Counted from the stretch's first letter, positions 45,624 to 57,714 are shown. The stretch is DNA of 64,000 bases from Lepidurus packardi (GCA_023053545.1 JAKZAN010000087.1:61001-125000), one strand, 5' to 3'. The notes: a model not told the origin generated them from the sequence alone. Numbers and translations: made by a program.

Positions 45624-47871
45624 TCACTCTTCCTGAGGAGGGATTTCCAGTTGGAACAGCCTATTCAACATGCAGCAAGGACGTATTCTGTTCTAGTATA
45701 CACCGACTGCCAGTTTCTAGTTGGCTGTCCTTGAGCTACAACTCGAACCGTTGCAGTTATAGTTTACGTGCAGCACGATAAATGCATTCCTGAAGAAGTC
45801 CCGAATCTCCTTAATCCTATATGTGGCAGCAGTGATGTTAGGCGCGATATTATGCTTATGGTCGTTGATCCGTGGGTCCTTGAGCATCAGGCAGGGGCGT
45901 TGTTCACGCAAATAGTCGTTCGACAGATAATCACTAGGCAGCAACCCGTTGTTTCTGAATGTCTCCATGTGCAGCACTTAGTACTGGTACTACTCGTAAC
46001 TGATGGGTCCCAGCATATCACGCTAAGCGTCCACCAGAGGAGGAATGACTGCTTTGGTTACGTAGTCATACTCAAAGCCAAAGAACTTGAGGAACCCAAT
46101 AAGCAATTTGCCGATGCTCAATGTTTCCTGGAAGTTCCTGGAACTGTACTGGTGTCGCACCGAAGCTGTGATCAGTAAGAGGAGTGCATAGGTACTGAGA
46201 CCACCATTTCTGGGGTCGTTCAACCCCAAGGACGCCAGAAGTTCTTTGACGACAATGTATATTGGTTTGATCTCGGGGGAACTCTTGGAATAGTTTTCGA
46301 CGTTGGCATCAAACTCAGCCACATTATAGTTTTCATTACCGAGCATCAGAGAAATTCGTTTCGACTTAAAACGAGCAGTTGATTTGGCACTGATGCCATA
46401 CTAAATTCTTTATGTTTTCTAGATGAATTCCGGAATCTGTCTCAGCGCATGCTCGATCATCTCCAGCAGCATCGCCCCTTCCTCCTTGAAGGTGGGGATC
46501 ACTACGATGTTGATATCGGAGGTTCTGGTGCACAGTTTTGTGACATACGAACCAGAGACTGTGATGTTGAATCTGGAGGCTGACAGTTGTTTCCCGATAG
46601 CCTCGATCAATTCGTCGAGCAGAGGTTTTTCTTGCTAGTTTTCCTCCTTGATTTGTTAGCAGAACTCTTAAATCTCGAGCGTTAGGTAGTTTTGAGCCTA
46701 GTCAGTGGAAAGATACAGCTGGTCGATCGGGATTACAGGTGTTAGGCTTATTTGGGGTTTGGGTTGCTACCTTTCCCATTCTTCAAGTTCAGCTTCAGCT
46801 TCCTTGAAGACTAATTCTTGATCTTGTTAGTTATTGAGTTTTAGAGCTGTGTTCTTCTTGCTGACTTTGAGCTCAGGCATCGGCTTAAGGTCTTTGATCT
46901 CTTAGAGTAAATAGTCCTTGAACTTGGGGTCGACGTCCATTGGCTATTTCCCCTGCTTATTCTTGAGAGTGTAGTCTGCTCTGTACCTCAACAGTTCTTT
47001 AATTATGTTTTTGAAGATTCTCTCGCTTCTCGGCATCTTCAGTCCTTTCACAGCGATATGCAGGGGAGATTACTTGGTGTCGGTGAGGCACTCGTTGGGG
47101 TTGGCCCCTTTTTCCAACAGGATTTTTACCAAGTCGACTCTTTCGCTTTCGACGGCGCAGAAGAGGATAGATTTTTTATTGCTAGCCTGGCTATTGATAA
47201 GATGTGGGGCTGCATCCAGGATAAGATCCAGCATCGCAGGTGTTTCGCTCTTGTTGTCTTTGTTAGACATGAGATAAAAGAGACAGTTCTGGTTTTTGGC
47301 ATCGGTAGATTCGAGTTTGGGCTTGTGCTTGAGGATTTCAGCGAGAATCTGACTGTCGCGTTTCTCGCATGCCGTCATTAGGAGGGTTTTTTTCTCTATA
47401 AAAAGTGGTGATAAAGTCAGGTCTCAAAGAAAATGGGTTTTTCAGAAAGGATGAATTGCAAAACGACCCACCTGATTGATCTGAAAACCGCAGCAGGCGA
47501 AGACATGCGCCATGTATGCCAGCGCATTTAATGTTGAAGTATCGTATTTTCAGTCAGGCAGAAGAAGAAATTACCTTTCGTTTCAGTGAAGTCAACATCA
47601 GCGCCGCGTCTATAATTGGGATGTGGAGGGGTTTTGTTGGGTTACGGGGGGTTTACTTCATGAGAGCATTGAGGATAAGTTTGAAATTCTGGCGGGCGAA
47701 GACGACAGCGTGTTTGAGGAGAATATTGATGCAGTCGTCCTTGGTGAGGTCGAGGAAGTGGAGGAACTCCTCGAAAGAGGAATTGTTCTCTATGATGTCC
47801 CTGCATTTGTAGAAGCTGTCCATCTGGTTGGAGTCGGAGGAGGAGGTCGCGAGGTGGGAGTTGCGGTTCAT
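45624..47871 (-). CDS. Ankyrin repeats fused to TRF4-type non-canonical poly(A)/U polymerase
   Basis: About 700 residues. The N-terminal half carries ankyrin repeats (GADVDFTETKGNALAYMA, KTLLMTACEKRDSQILAEIL, VDLVKILLEKGANPNE, SPLHIAVKGLK). The C-terminal half is a nucleotidyltransferase of the TRF4/Cid1 class: GSYVTKLCTRTSDINIVV, then the PAP-associated region NGGLSTYALLLLI, SIGKLLIGFLKFFGFEYDY and ITAATYRIKEIRDFF. The second catalytic Asp of the GS...DxD signature is Asn here (SDIN), so activity is doubtful. Introns are inferred near 47399-47473 and 47520-47660; 5' exon joins are uncertain. Stop TGA at 45624-45626. Confidence 0.75.
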
Positions 47872-48182
47872 ACTGGAAAGAATGTATGGTTCTGGATTTT
47901 ATATTGAAATATGCACTAATATTGGATCTCTTTTGGACTGATCCTGATTCTTTTCCTGGGATTTATAGGCTAATCTTGCTACTACCCACTTTTTATCTTG
48001 AATCCTCCTTCACTAAATACAGGCGAGAATCAGAAGCCCTCACCCAATATCTTACTGCGTCACACACCCATGCTTCGAAACACTACTAATCGCAGCTACT
48101 CCTACTTCCATAAACCCGAGTAACAAATTAATATGATTTTCGTGAATGGTGGGTAAACATCTCACTGTCCAATTGCCGAAGA
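47872..48182. other. Intergenic region, nothing recognised
   Basis: About 310 bases between two minus-strand genes. No RNA or protein feature was recognised. Confidence 0.4.
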
Positions 48183-49047
48183 TCAGATAACATCCATAGG
48201 CTGGTTAACTCCCGACCACTTAGTGTAAACCTTCTTGCCATCCTTGATTTCGAAGAAACTATGCATGCCCCCAAAATACCCCATAACATCTTTAAGAATG
48301 TAGTGCTTACGCAGGAACCAAGATGCCGGCCTCGTAGAGTCTCTTGAACTCTCCGCTCTGGAACAGCTTGTAAGTGTCGTCGTCCGGAGTGTCCTCACTG
48401 TCGGGGAAGTTGTAGGGAGCAGGACGTTGGTATCGCCAGTGATCTTCATCGGGGAAGTGCTGGAAGAAGAACTCGCTGGAAATGAATATTGGTAGCATGA
48501 AGCCAACGAAAACCCACATCCACATGTGACCTTTCTTGCGGAAATGCTGGGTGTGGAAGTTTTCGGCCTGGAAGTCCAGATCCTCAGACTCATAGTCGTA
48601 CTCGTGGCAAATATCTGCATTGAGGTCAGTTTCGGGAGCCTATCAAACACGAGAGAAAGTGTTGGGAGTTTATGGTACGCGGAGAGTGTTGCTAATGGGG
48701 CCTGAGCGTCCGACAGACACCAGGGTACTGGTCAGATCCTTCTGGTTATAGTTAGCGGGGTGCGAGTATATCCACTGATCAGGGGCTTGAACGTGGGGGA
48801 AGTGATAATTCTTGGGATGTTCGACTCCTCGATGCAGAATGTTTTCTTCGTATTCGAGGTTCTTAGCGAAGTCATCCCTCCAGTCGTAGACGTGGTGGTG
48901 ATGGTGGCCGTGGGCATCGTGACCATGATCTCCATGGTCGTCGTGGTCGGAGGTGGCGACTGCCTTGTCCGAACCGAAGGATCTCCTGATGAGGAAGGGG
49001 GAGCGTCCCAGGCATATAGAGCGCAGGACTCGGCTTTGCATCAACAT
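48183..49047 (-). CDS. Mitochondrial membrane protein, possible respiratory complex subunit
   Basis: About 255 residues. The N-terminus (VLRSICLGRSPFLIRRSFGS) is a typical mitochondrial presequence. A His/Asp-rich segment follows (DDHGDHGHDAHGHHHHH), then a single membrane span (MWMWVFVGFMLPIFI) with a soluble Tyr/Asp-rich tail (DEDHWRYQRPAPYNFP). The layout of presequence, one span and acidic aromatic tail resembles accessory subunits of complex I, but I cannot name a family. Two introns are inferred: 37 nt after NTLR (near 48640) and 52 nt (GTAAGC...CATAG, near 48260-48312), which lead to the final exon FFEIKDGKKVYTKWSG and TGA at 48183-48185. Confidence 0.6.
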
Positions 49048-49144
49048 GCTGTAGGTGGTCTGTGGGTTAATTAAACTATGATTATGGTTATTATATTGAG
49101 TAGAAAATCAAGCTCCTTATTGAACTATTCATTGATTGGAGCAT

Positions 49145-50656
49145 TCACAAACACAGGTCATCCTCCTCGTCGATCAAGAGGAGGGTCGCAGAAGTAGATG
49201 ACTCGGGTCTCTTCTCATTCTCCAGATCGTACCTACGGTTTTCAATAAAGTCCATCTCGGTCCCTGATAATCCATCCCGAATTTTGAGTCCAATACCCGC
49301 ATTAATGAGTTTGTCATCAGGGCAAAGATCACCCATGCTCACGAGATTCAGGTTTTTTGAAGAGGCGACCTTCGTTTAACCGAGGAGTTTCTCGATGACA
49401 GTAAGGTCAGGTAACATTGCCGAGTTGTTAGCAGGACTGTCGGGATCATTTTTAAGCAAAAAGTAGAATATTTCTGCGACTTTCTCTGCAATGAAAGGGA
49501 AGGACCAGCTGAAGACATTCATGAAATTGGGCAGGAGGTAGGGATGCCCTTCGCTACCGAATTGCTGGATGCTGAATTTTCCGCCAGAGAACTTCATAAA
49601 AGAACCCTTATTGTTGTACACGTCGCAGTAGTTTGGTGCTGAGAACAGCGTGAACACCGTGGGGAAAGGGTTGTTGCGATTCCACCTATGCATTCGGTAT
49701 CCTTCAATCTGTGCCTCATGCGCGCGGATCACACTCAGACACTTATTGCCCTCCAAGAATTTCTTGGCGGCCTCCATCCCGAACTCATAACTGCACCCTC
49801 GTGTGTCATTACTTTTGTACATAGTGGCCAAGGCCCCAGATTCGTTGTCGACGGGATCAGCCCACATTAAGTCGCACAATAAGCCCTTAATCGGGGTCTA
49901 TTGGAACCTATTGATAGTGTTTATGGAACTGATCTGCAGTGTTTAGAAATGGGAAATTAGTAAAGCTTTACTTATAAGAGTTCGGGAGAAAGGCCCCCAT
50001 GGACGCAGAAGAACTTATCGTTGAGAAGGCATGCGATAGGCAGGACGTCGAAGAGAGCCATGATGAGTTCATAAACCTCTTGGTCGTATTTGCTGAGGCA
50101 TTACATCCGGAAGTTGAAGAAGGTCGTGATCTGTCGGCACTCATGGTTTCCGCGAAGCAGAAGGATATTCTCAGGGTAGCTAATTTTAAGTGCACACAAA
50201 CATATTACAATTTCCATCGAGAAAGATCCCCTGTCCACATAGTCTCCGAGAAAGAGATACTGGGTGTTTTCGGGGTCCCCGCCCATCTCCATTACTCGCA
50301 TGAAGTCGTAGTACTGTCCGTGCAGGTCTCCAACGATTGTCACAGGGTCGCTGATCCTCAGCAGGTTAGGCTCGTTTTCTGAACGGATTAAGGTATTGAG
50401 AGCCTGGAGAGGGATTACTTAGGATTTGAGTAGCTCTGGTGATGATGTTTACCACGTCTTTTTTGAGGACGGGACCTTCTTTCTGAAGATGCCTGGACAA
50501 GACTTTCCAATTAACGATATGATCTTGAAGATAGAGAATAGACTGCGGTAGGGGTCGATTATGGGGAGGTATAGTAGGTGCAGGAGGTGTAGTAGGTGAA
50601 AGCTCCTAGAATTGCCCAGTGGATAGGCGGGGAAGGGAAGGAGAATCGCTTTCCAT
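49145..50656 (-). CDS. Calcineurin A-type protein phosphatase 2B catalytic subunit
   Basis: About 480 residues. N-terminal Pro-rich segment, then PPP-family motifs [59 protein letters not shown] and [13 protein letters not shown]. The following [23 protein letters not shown] is the calcineurin-specific B-subunit-binding helix. Calcineurin is a Ca2+/calmodulin-dependent Ser/Thr phosphatase. A calmodulin-binding and autoinhibitory tail is not obvious; the protein ends soon after, at [11 protein letters not shown]. Introns are inferred: 40 nt near 50360-50400 (GTAATC...GTTCAG), another within 50160-50215, and one near 49930-49990. Start ATG at 50654-50656. Confidence 0.9.
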
Positions 50657-50879
50657 ATTTTTGTCTGTAATCTAAGAAGCCTCGAAATATATAGCCACGA
50701 GTTCTGTGCCGCAAATGATAGGCAGCCAGTTTGGGAATTCAAGCTCAAATCTTTTCAAGCCTTACCCATTAGTCACCCGAGCCAATATATATGACTCTAA
50801 TCTTAGTTATGAAACAGATCATAAAGTTTGATTGGCTCTCTCCACCACCTAAATATATAGTCCTATAATACTCACACCC

Positions 50880-52552
50880 ATGTCCAAACAAATTGACTTC
50901 TTGACCGGTCACCCGTCAGAACCAGCCCCAACCGCCAATAGTCATCTCGAAGCCTCCCGCCCACCCCAGCTTAACCTCACCAATATTCACTCTCTCAATC
51001 AGAAGTGGGTGGAGTGCAAGATACTCGGCAAAAACATTATGATCCGCAGCTACTCTGCTATCTCAATTCACGAGCGCATTCTCTATGTATATGGGGGTTT
51101 CCAGATTCTAAATGGCATTCTCTCCGACTTCCACTCCATCGATCTTTCTGAGGATACTCCAAAGTTTGAATGGCATGACGTCTAAGTCAAAAATAAGTCT
51201 TGTACTCCCGGTCCACGTGCTCGCCACGCTCTGGTTTGCCACCAAGATAAGCTTTACTTGATTGGGGGCATCAAGTCAAATACGGAGGTCGGAAACGACA
51301 TCTACGTCTTCGACATCAAAACGCATATATGGACTCAGCTGCACCCTAAGGGAGATGAGCTTCCCAAGATGGAAACCTTTGGATACACACTATTGGAGAA
51401 ACAGGGGAAGATTGTAATGGTTTGCGGCTACGACGGAAAGAACTGCAAGTATGTCAACTCAGTCTACGAGTACGACATAGTGGCTAACACAATCAAGCTA
51501 TTGTCTCCCCAACACGACAAACCTCATGGTACTTTGCTCATACTTATTATTCTTACTTTTAGATGCTTTCCCCGTGCCCCGTTCCGGATGTGGGGCAGCT
51601 AACGACAGTTCGGATATCTATATCTTCGGAGGAAAGACTGAAGATACCCGACTCAATGATCTCTGGAGTTTCAGCATGCAAACCCTCCAGTTCACAAAAA
51701 TCAATACTCCAATGTAGTCTCGCCCTGTTGTTCGCAGCGGACACACTCTGCAGTATCATTAAGGGAAGCTCATCATCTTCGGAGGGATCCATGAAGTCAC
51801 ATGGGAACTCGATGACTTGAACATCTTTGACATTAAGGCCAATGAATGGATCGCCCTTGAACTGGATTCGGCAAGAAGAAAATAACACGGTAACAAAGTT
51901 TCAGAGAAGAAGGAAGACACTAAGAAGAAAGACTCGTCGCCTACTCGGAAGAAAGAAGAGAAGTATTGGTACGAAACAGTGAACAGTCTGAGGCCGGCTG
52001 GGTTTAGCCCCAAGCAGAAGAAAGAGGGACATTAGCACCAAGAGTCCGCAGAAATGAACACTTCGCACGTGAGTCCAGGTAAGATGATCGATGAGCAGAG
52101 GAAGAAAGAGTTCATGATCAAAAAGGCTGAAATGCTCAAGACCTTCGAAGTGCCCGAGAAGGATAAGACGAGGTACATTAATGTGGAACCCACTTCTCAG
52201 GCCATGCGTAACTCGCTCGACATCATAGGTAACTAAAAATCAAATAGCCCATCCATTCTCTTATCTAGGTAACCCCAATCCAAAAGCCAAGCAGGCAAAT
52301 CCCGGCAAACTGACTGACTTCGGGAAAACGACGTGCAGCAAGTTCCTGCAACCCCTGGCTAATAACTCCAACTTAACAGTGGGAAAGAAGCCCTGCGCAC
52401 GAGATGGCCATAGCACCACACTCTTCCAGAACTAAATAGTTATTTTCGGAGGAGACAGGCACCAGATGTCTTTCAACGACTTGTTCAAACTGAGCCTGAA
52501 AGAACTGGGAAAGGAGCTGAGCAACCACGAATCTAGACCGAAGAACGAATGA
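50880..52552 (+). CDS. Kelch-repeat protein
   Basis: About 530 residues made of Kelch-type beta-propeller blades: ILYVYGGFQ, KLYLIGGIKSN..DIYVFD, VMVCGYDG, DIYIFGGKTE..NDLWSFS, LIIFGGIHEV, IVIFGGDRHQ..NDLFKLS. Between blades 5 and 6 there is a charged insertion of about 130 residues (KKEDTKKKDSSPTRKKEE, EQRKKEFMIKKAEML). Introns are inferred: about 35 nt near 51526-51561 and about 38 nt near 52229-52269. Kelch propellers bind partner proteins, often actin or ubiquitin-ligase adaptors; no BTB domain is present. Stop TGA at 52550-52552. Confidence 0.85.
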
Positions 52553-52673
52553 AACCCACGATGTCAAATTGGAATATGTTGGAGTGTGTAAAGTGAGATG
52601 ATATTGGGATCGGTTGAAAATGAATTGACCCCAGGACATTTGAGCTTAATAAAATCCTAACAATCAAAATAAC

Positions 52674-54065
52674 ATGGCTGATATTGAAAGATGCTCGATT
52701 TGCGACGAGCAGCCCGAAGATATCCTCATGCTCGAGTGTGCACACGACCTGTGCGTAGGATGCGCCGTCGACTTGTACTCTACTCGCAGCCGCAACTCTC
52801 CAAACATCTCTTCCAACACATTCGATTGCGAGATCTGTGGCACCAAAACCTTCCTCGACAGAGACACGATAGCACAGCTCCATAATCTCTCCAACCAAAA
52901 GACCGCCTTGCCCAACATCCCCAGGCCTCGACCCCCCTCGTACACCAACAACAACAATAATAACAGCATGGACAAAGGGCATGGAAACTATACCGCCAAA
53001 GAACTGGGTCTCTATGCCGCTCAGACTGGGAGCACCAATAATCTAGCGAAGGAAATATGTCTTGAGCATCGGGAGGAGGCACTGTACTTCTGTATTGACT
53101 GCAAAAATACCAACATATGCGCAGAATGCGTACTGGGCGAGAGGCATAAAGGACACCAGGTGCATACTTTCAAGAAGGCAATCATTCTGTATTCGAAGTA
53201 CGTAGAAGATGATATGAGGGAGCAGGAGGCATGTAAGACAAAAGCCTCCAAAATACTGAGGCAGCTCAACGATTCACAGTTAGCGTGCAAATCCCACACT
53301 GACTCCAAAAATCAAGAGATACGCACTATATTCCAAGTAAATACCACAACGGTTTTTTATATTTATCATTAAATTTCTAAACAGGATCTCCACCGGATAC
53401 TGCTCCAACACGAGTCCAGGTTGCTCAACAGCTTGACAGAGGCATCTTCACGCTGCGAGGGATGGATGAGGGCTCAGATCGAAAAGGTTACGTGGCAAAT
53501 CACATAAATTGATAGGGAGCTGGACAAGCTTGGAGCTTTACTCTCCAACCGCAACAAAGCACTCCTGAAGTATGAGCCCAATCTGGGCCGAAAACACTCC
53601 AACTCGATTCTATAGCAAAAGCCAGAAGTCGACCCCTTCCCAGAAATCTCTTATCCTGCTCAGATAGATATCACCCAACAACTCTCCAGCCTGCTCTCTA
53701 GCATCTCAATCCAAGATTAAACCTGGAATCACAAAGACACAACACACAGTAGCGGTTCCGCGTACCCTGCCAGCACCAAAAAGCAACATCTAGTCACCGA
53801 AATGCCTGTGCAAATCAACTCTTCGCCTCCGCCTTAGTCTTCATTTCGAAAAATGAATGACTTGCTTGGACCATCCTTGCAACCAAAATAGTGGAATGAT
53901 GAAAAATTCCGAGGGGCGAGCAATGCAGAGTCAAGCCAAATGAGCATTTCTAAAAGATCAAACCTAGACATTACTCCTTCGAAGAGCCACGCAAGAAAAT
54001 CCATAACGCTGGCGAGTGATATCATCAATAAGATCCAAGCTAGGCAAAAGAAGTTTGATTTGTGA
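52674..54065 (+). CDS. TRIM-like RING/B-box/coiled-coil protein
   Basis: About 445 residues. Zinc-binding RING-like start (CSICDEQPEDILMLECAHDLCVGC...CEICGTKTF), an Asn-rich linker, then a B-box (CLEHREEALYFCIDCKNTNICAEC followed by HKGHQVH) and a coiled coil (EDDMREQEACKTKASKILRQL and beyond). RING plus B-box plus coiled coil defines the TRIM architecture, suggesting an E3 ubiquitin ligase. The C-terminus is low-complexity with no SPRY or NHL domain. A 48-nt intron (GTAAAT...AAACAG, 53337-53384) separates the coiled-coil exons. TGA at 54063-54065. Confidence 0.83.
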
Positions 54066-54166
54066 CGCTACCTTCATTTTTTGCCTAGATACTCTTTTTA
54101 TGTAACAATGCCTGGTCTATACACAGTACTTAGGACGAAATGGCAAAGATACAGAGATCCCTTCGT

Positions 54167-54967
54167 TCAGCCCAGTTGTTGTTTCCTTCTCTGTCTCAAG
54201 ATAAACTCTTCCATGGCCCCTGGAGTTGTTCTGAGGAACTCGTATTGTTTGGGACTCACTTCGTAGATTATGCCAGTGACAGGGTCTGCGAGTCGGTGGT
54301 AGCCGTGACTCTGTTCCACTTACTTCCTCTTTAGATATAAGAATAGCTCCAGCCCTCCAAAAAAACATGCGAACATGATGATTAAAGAACTTAATCGATG
54401 CCTGGAGGTTTTGTAGGCTTCATCGACATCCCTGCGAAATTGCTAGGTTTCCCTTTTCGCAAACTCATCCCTCATCTTGTACATGGCTTCGAAATGTGGG
54501 TTCGGGTCGTAGTTCTGACCTTTGTAGGGGTTGCTCGCATAAAACGAGTAGGGATGCTAGTGCGGCCTGCTTCTTCTTTCTCCGTAATGGAAATTGCTAT
54601 TGTAGGCGGACCTCGAGTAAGTCTAACCCGTGGCAGTCCTTCCGTAATTGCTGGATGAATTGTTATCGTATTATGCTTTCTGCGTTTTCGGAACGATGAA
54701 CAGCCATTCAGGGCCTCAAAGGAAGAACTTATATCAAGGTTTCAGAAGCATACTTACCTTTTCAGGGTCGCTGAGAATCGCATATGCTTCATTGATCTCC
54801 TTGAATTTTTATTAAGTATTGGCGTTGCGATCGGGGTGGTACAGCTTGGCCAGCTGGTGGTACTTGGTCTTGATTTCGGCAGGCGTGGCAGTTTTGGGGA
54901 TCTGCAGAGTATCGTAGTAATTCCTAGAAGCAGTGCCGAACAGTCTGGTTATCGTGCGTGTGAACAT
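54167..54967 (-). CDS. DnaJ/Hsp40 protein, mitochondrial, with membrane segment
   Basis: About 235 residues. Presequence MFTRTITRLFGTASRN, then a J domain: YYDTLQIPKTATPAEIKTKYH with LYHPDRN containing the HPD motif, ending AYAILSDPEK. An intron of about 95 nt (GTAAGT donor) follows. The rest is Ser/Tyr-rich (NNSSSNYGRTAT) with one hydrophobic span (LSSLIIMFACFFGGLELFLYL) and a basic tail. No zinc-finger or C-terminal substrate domain is present, so it is a type C Hsp40 that probably recruits mitochondrial Hsp70 at a membrane. TGA at 54167-54169. Confidence 0.83.
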
Positions 54968-55096
54968 AGTTTTCTGTAAGTTGGTGTTATTAGATGGTCC
55001 TCGACCAGATTTAGTTAATGCTTTAATTTTTTTATTATAGACGGTCTTTCCTTTCATCTTCTCTCCTCATACTAATTCAGTAAAAAGAGCTAGCAC

Positions 55097-55912
55097 ATGA
55101 AACCAAAGACCACCCATCAGGCATACCAAAGCTGTTCCCTCCTTCTCCAAGAATAACCCCACAAAGAACTAGGAGCCATACTCCTCGGCGACACAAACTC
55201 CCCCAAGGATCGCAACTCCCTCAAGCTCCACAAAGTAAGGACTATCATCTGCTGTGGCAAAGGCGTCGTCCCTTACTAAGATAAAGACCCCGAAAAAGTA
55301 GTCACAATCCACGAACTTCCTATAACTGATTCAGAAAAACTCAACATCTCAGTTTTCTTTGATCAGGCATTCCAGCTAATCTCTGAAGGTCGTCAGGCGG
55401 GTGGGGTTTTAGTCAGCTGTTTTTCTGGTCTTTCAAAATCCCCAGCCATTGCATGTTCATATATCATGAAACAGAGGCTCAAATTAGCCGATGAGACCAT
55501 GACATTCATAAAGAGCAAGAGACACTATGTGGCACCCGACGCACACATCATGAAACAGCTGAGGAACTACGATGCCACTATCAAAGCACTCAAAGAAAAG
55601 CAGAATGCAACTGCCAAGGGTCTGATGATTGTGGAAAAGTAGTAGCCTATTGTGGAGCATACGATTGTGAGTACCCACAGCTCGAGATCGCCTGTGAAGG
55701 GTGCGGTGAAGAGTGTAGCACTGAAGAAAGGGTTTAGAAAGGAATAGTAAAGAAATGAGACGAAGCGGGAGTCGCCCAGGTATGGACGGGACAACTCGAC
55801 GGAGTGCAGCAATAAGAAAGAATTACGAGCGGCGGAATCAAAGCCGAGCCGAAGCCCGTCATTGGAAAAAGAGCAACTGAACAATATCTACGGCACGAAG
55901 ACCCATAAATGA
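55097..55912 (+). CDS. Atypical dual-specificity phosphatase-like protein with CX5K motif
   Basis: 271 residues, intronless. DUSP fold order: LGAILLGDTNSPKD, a strand TIICCGKGVVP, HELPITDSE, then the P-loop region VLVSCFSGLSKSPAIA and the following helix AYIMKQ-type segment. In active DUSPs the P-loop is HCxxGxxRS; here the His is Ser (SC) and the catalytic Arg is Lys (C-FSGLS-K), giving CX5K. Such a loop is expected to be inactive or severely weakened. The C-terminal 100 residues are basic and unstructured. Stop TGA at 55910-55912. Confidence 0.72.
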
Positions 55913-56176
55913 ATTGGTGGTCATGATATTATCTAACTATTTTAGGCATCTAACTTGACTAATTCCACCCGATAGAAAATAGATGGTATGGACTCCAGCG
56001 AGGAAAGTCACTCTTCGGCTTAAATTCAAAGACATTCTCAGCTATGATAGACAGCAGAAGGATCTGACAGACTTCACTTATAAGAACACTAGATGGCAAC
56101 ACACTGTCGGAATCCCACTTAAGACTCAATACTATCCATACCAATATTAAGTTACGTTGATTAGAATCTGTCATGA

Positions 56177-56932
56177 TCAGCCCTCCTTCACCTCGGGTTG
56201 CTTCACATAAATCACGATGATTTCCAGCGGGAAGCAATACATTATCGTTGAGTTGGTCTTCAGAACCACCACTTTTCTCAGTGTCACCTTCTTCAGATTC
56301 TTTGTGCTTCCCTTAAAACAGATGTTTGTCGACAGAACCACGCTAAACATAAATGGTTTCTCTGCTGGAGCCATGATAACCTCGCTGTTCACACTCACAT
56401 TGTAGGGGCAGTCCTTGTCGACCAACCCTTTGCCCAGGACTTCGGCTTCAAGTTCTAATGGATATTTTTCTGAGTTGATCAGGTTGATGCGGCCCTCGTT
56501 AGTTACCATTTTATTGATCGTAATCCGCATAATGTTAAACTCATCCTTAGTGCTGTAGAGGAGCTTTGGAGAAAAAAGTCTGGGCACTTCTAGGCGATAT
56601 GCAATGTCAATGTGATGAGTTTGACTTCCGTTGTTCAGTTTCGCATAAGACTTCACATCGCGGGACTTCTGAGAGTTCACACCATAGGCCAAAACATAGA
56701 TTTTCTCAGTGGAGTTGGGCTTTACTACGATGTTGAGGGAGTACTTCTGCTCGTCGTTCTTGCGCTTGGCGAGCCAGAATATGTTATCGGTAGAAGGGGC
56801 GAGTTTGAGGGTGAAGAAGAAAATATCTGATGAGCGGGACTCAATGGAGTAGACGGCGTATGCGACTTGGCCGGGGAGTAGTGCGCCGAGGTGGACGGTT
56901 TCTTTGAAGAAGAGCAAGGGTTGTTATTCCAT
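56177..56932 (-). CDS. Hypothetical beta-rich protein
   Basis: 251 residues, intronless, starting MEQQPLLFFKET with a TAA Gln codon. The sequence alternates short hydrophobic strands (DIFFFTLKLAP, SLNIVVKP, KIYVLAYGV, PFMFSVVLS, YCFPLEIIVIYV), suggesting a beta-sandwich protein such as an MSP or Ig-like fold. No signal peptide or membrane helix is evident, and no family is recognised. Stop TGA at 56177-56179. Confidence 0.55.
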
Positions 56933-57314
56933 GGCTGTCTGGGTTTGGGAGTTCTAGTTATGATATTGCAGTTAAGCCATTATAAGTACTATAAAGTATT
57001 TCAATTGGCAGAGTCGAAAGGACTGCGTTAGGATGCAGACTCCAATGCTGATTATATTGTTTTAATCCCCGTCCCATTGGATTTATTCTGTCAGTATCCC
57101 TGTTGTTGGTTGATTTTGTTCCAATTCCAATTTCATTCCTTCTGTCATTAGCACTGATCCTTTTGCCTTTGCGAGGATACTTTTAGGGCTATGTTCCCCG
57201 CAAAACAGTTGCAACTGCTACTCCCACTCGAGGAGAGACACTGATAATCATGAAGTAAGGGTCCAAACAAACTAAGAATATATGAAAGAGTTCTTAAACT
57301 AAAATCAGAAGAAA
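56933..57314. other. Intergenic region, nothing firm
   Basis: About 380 bases between two minus-strand genes. A segment at 57001-57035 has a tRNA-like A box and a hairpin, but no B box or acceptor stem (see rejected items). Confidence 0.4.
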
Positions 57315-57714
57315 TCACACTTTTTGGGCAGCGAAAGGATCCCCAATGAGGTTGCCATTTCCATTAACTGTATTGTGACTTCCGAACACGCCATTCGAAT
57401 TCCCAAGCAATGCATTATGGTTGCCAATGACCGCATTGAAGTTGGAATTAAAGTCAAGCCTGTTAAAGTCGCCGTCGATCGAGTTCGAATCTGACGTAGT
57501 CCTAGGAAATTCTGTCTTGGCTGGTCGTCCTGTGGCAGCAGACATTCCTACAGCAGGTGTTGTCTTTGCTGGTTTTGATCCCCTATTAGGTCTCGGTTCA
57601 AAGGGGAAACTAAATCTTCATTAAGAAGAGGTTATGCGAAAGATGGTACTTTTGGAAGAATGCATTGGCGGAGGGGAGGAGAACACACATGAGGGATAGA
57701 AGTACAATTTTCAT
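57315..57714 (-). CDS. Secreted Asn/Gly-repeat protein
   Basis: 119 residues after removal of a 40-nt intron (GTACCA...TTTAG). Signal peptide MKIVLLSLMCVLLPSANA. The C-terminal half has imperfect repeats of about 7 residues with the pattern N-x-hydrophobic-x-G-N-x (AVIGNHN, ALLGNSN, GVFGSHN, TVNGNGN, LIGD), which suggests a small parallel beta-helix or surface-layer-like stack. It is probably an extracellular or cortical protein. No catalytic residues or family are recognised. Exonic length is exactly 120 codons with TGA. Confidence 0.6.

Noticed and set aside
48260-48312. A 13-nt intron in the mitochondrial membrane protein gene
   Set aside because: A 52-nt GTAAGC...CATAG intron fits the frame and has better splice signals.
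57001-57085. tRNA-like segment with A box TGGCAGAGTCG and an anticodon-like hairpin containing TTAGGA
   Set aside because: The anticodon loop has the wrong size, no GGTTCRANNCC-type B box follows and the acceptor ends do not pair.
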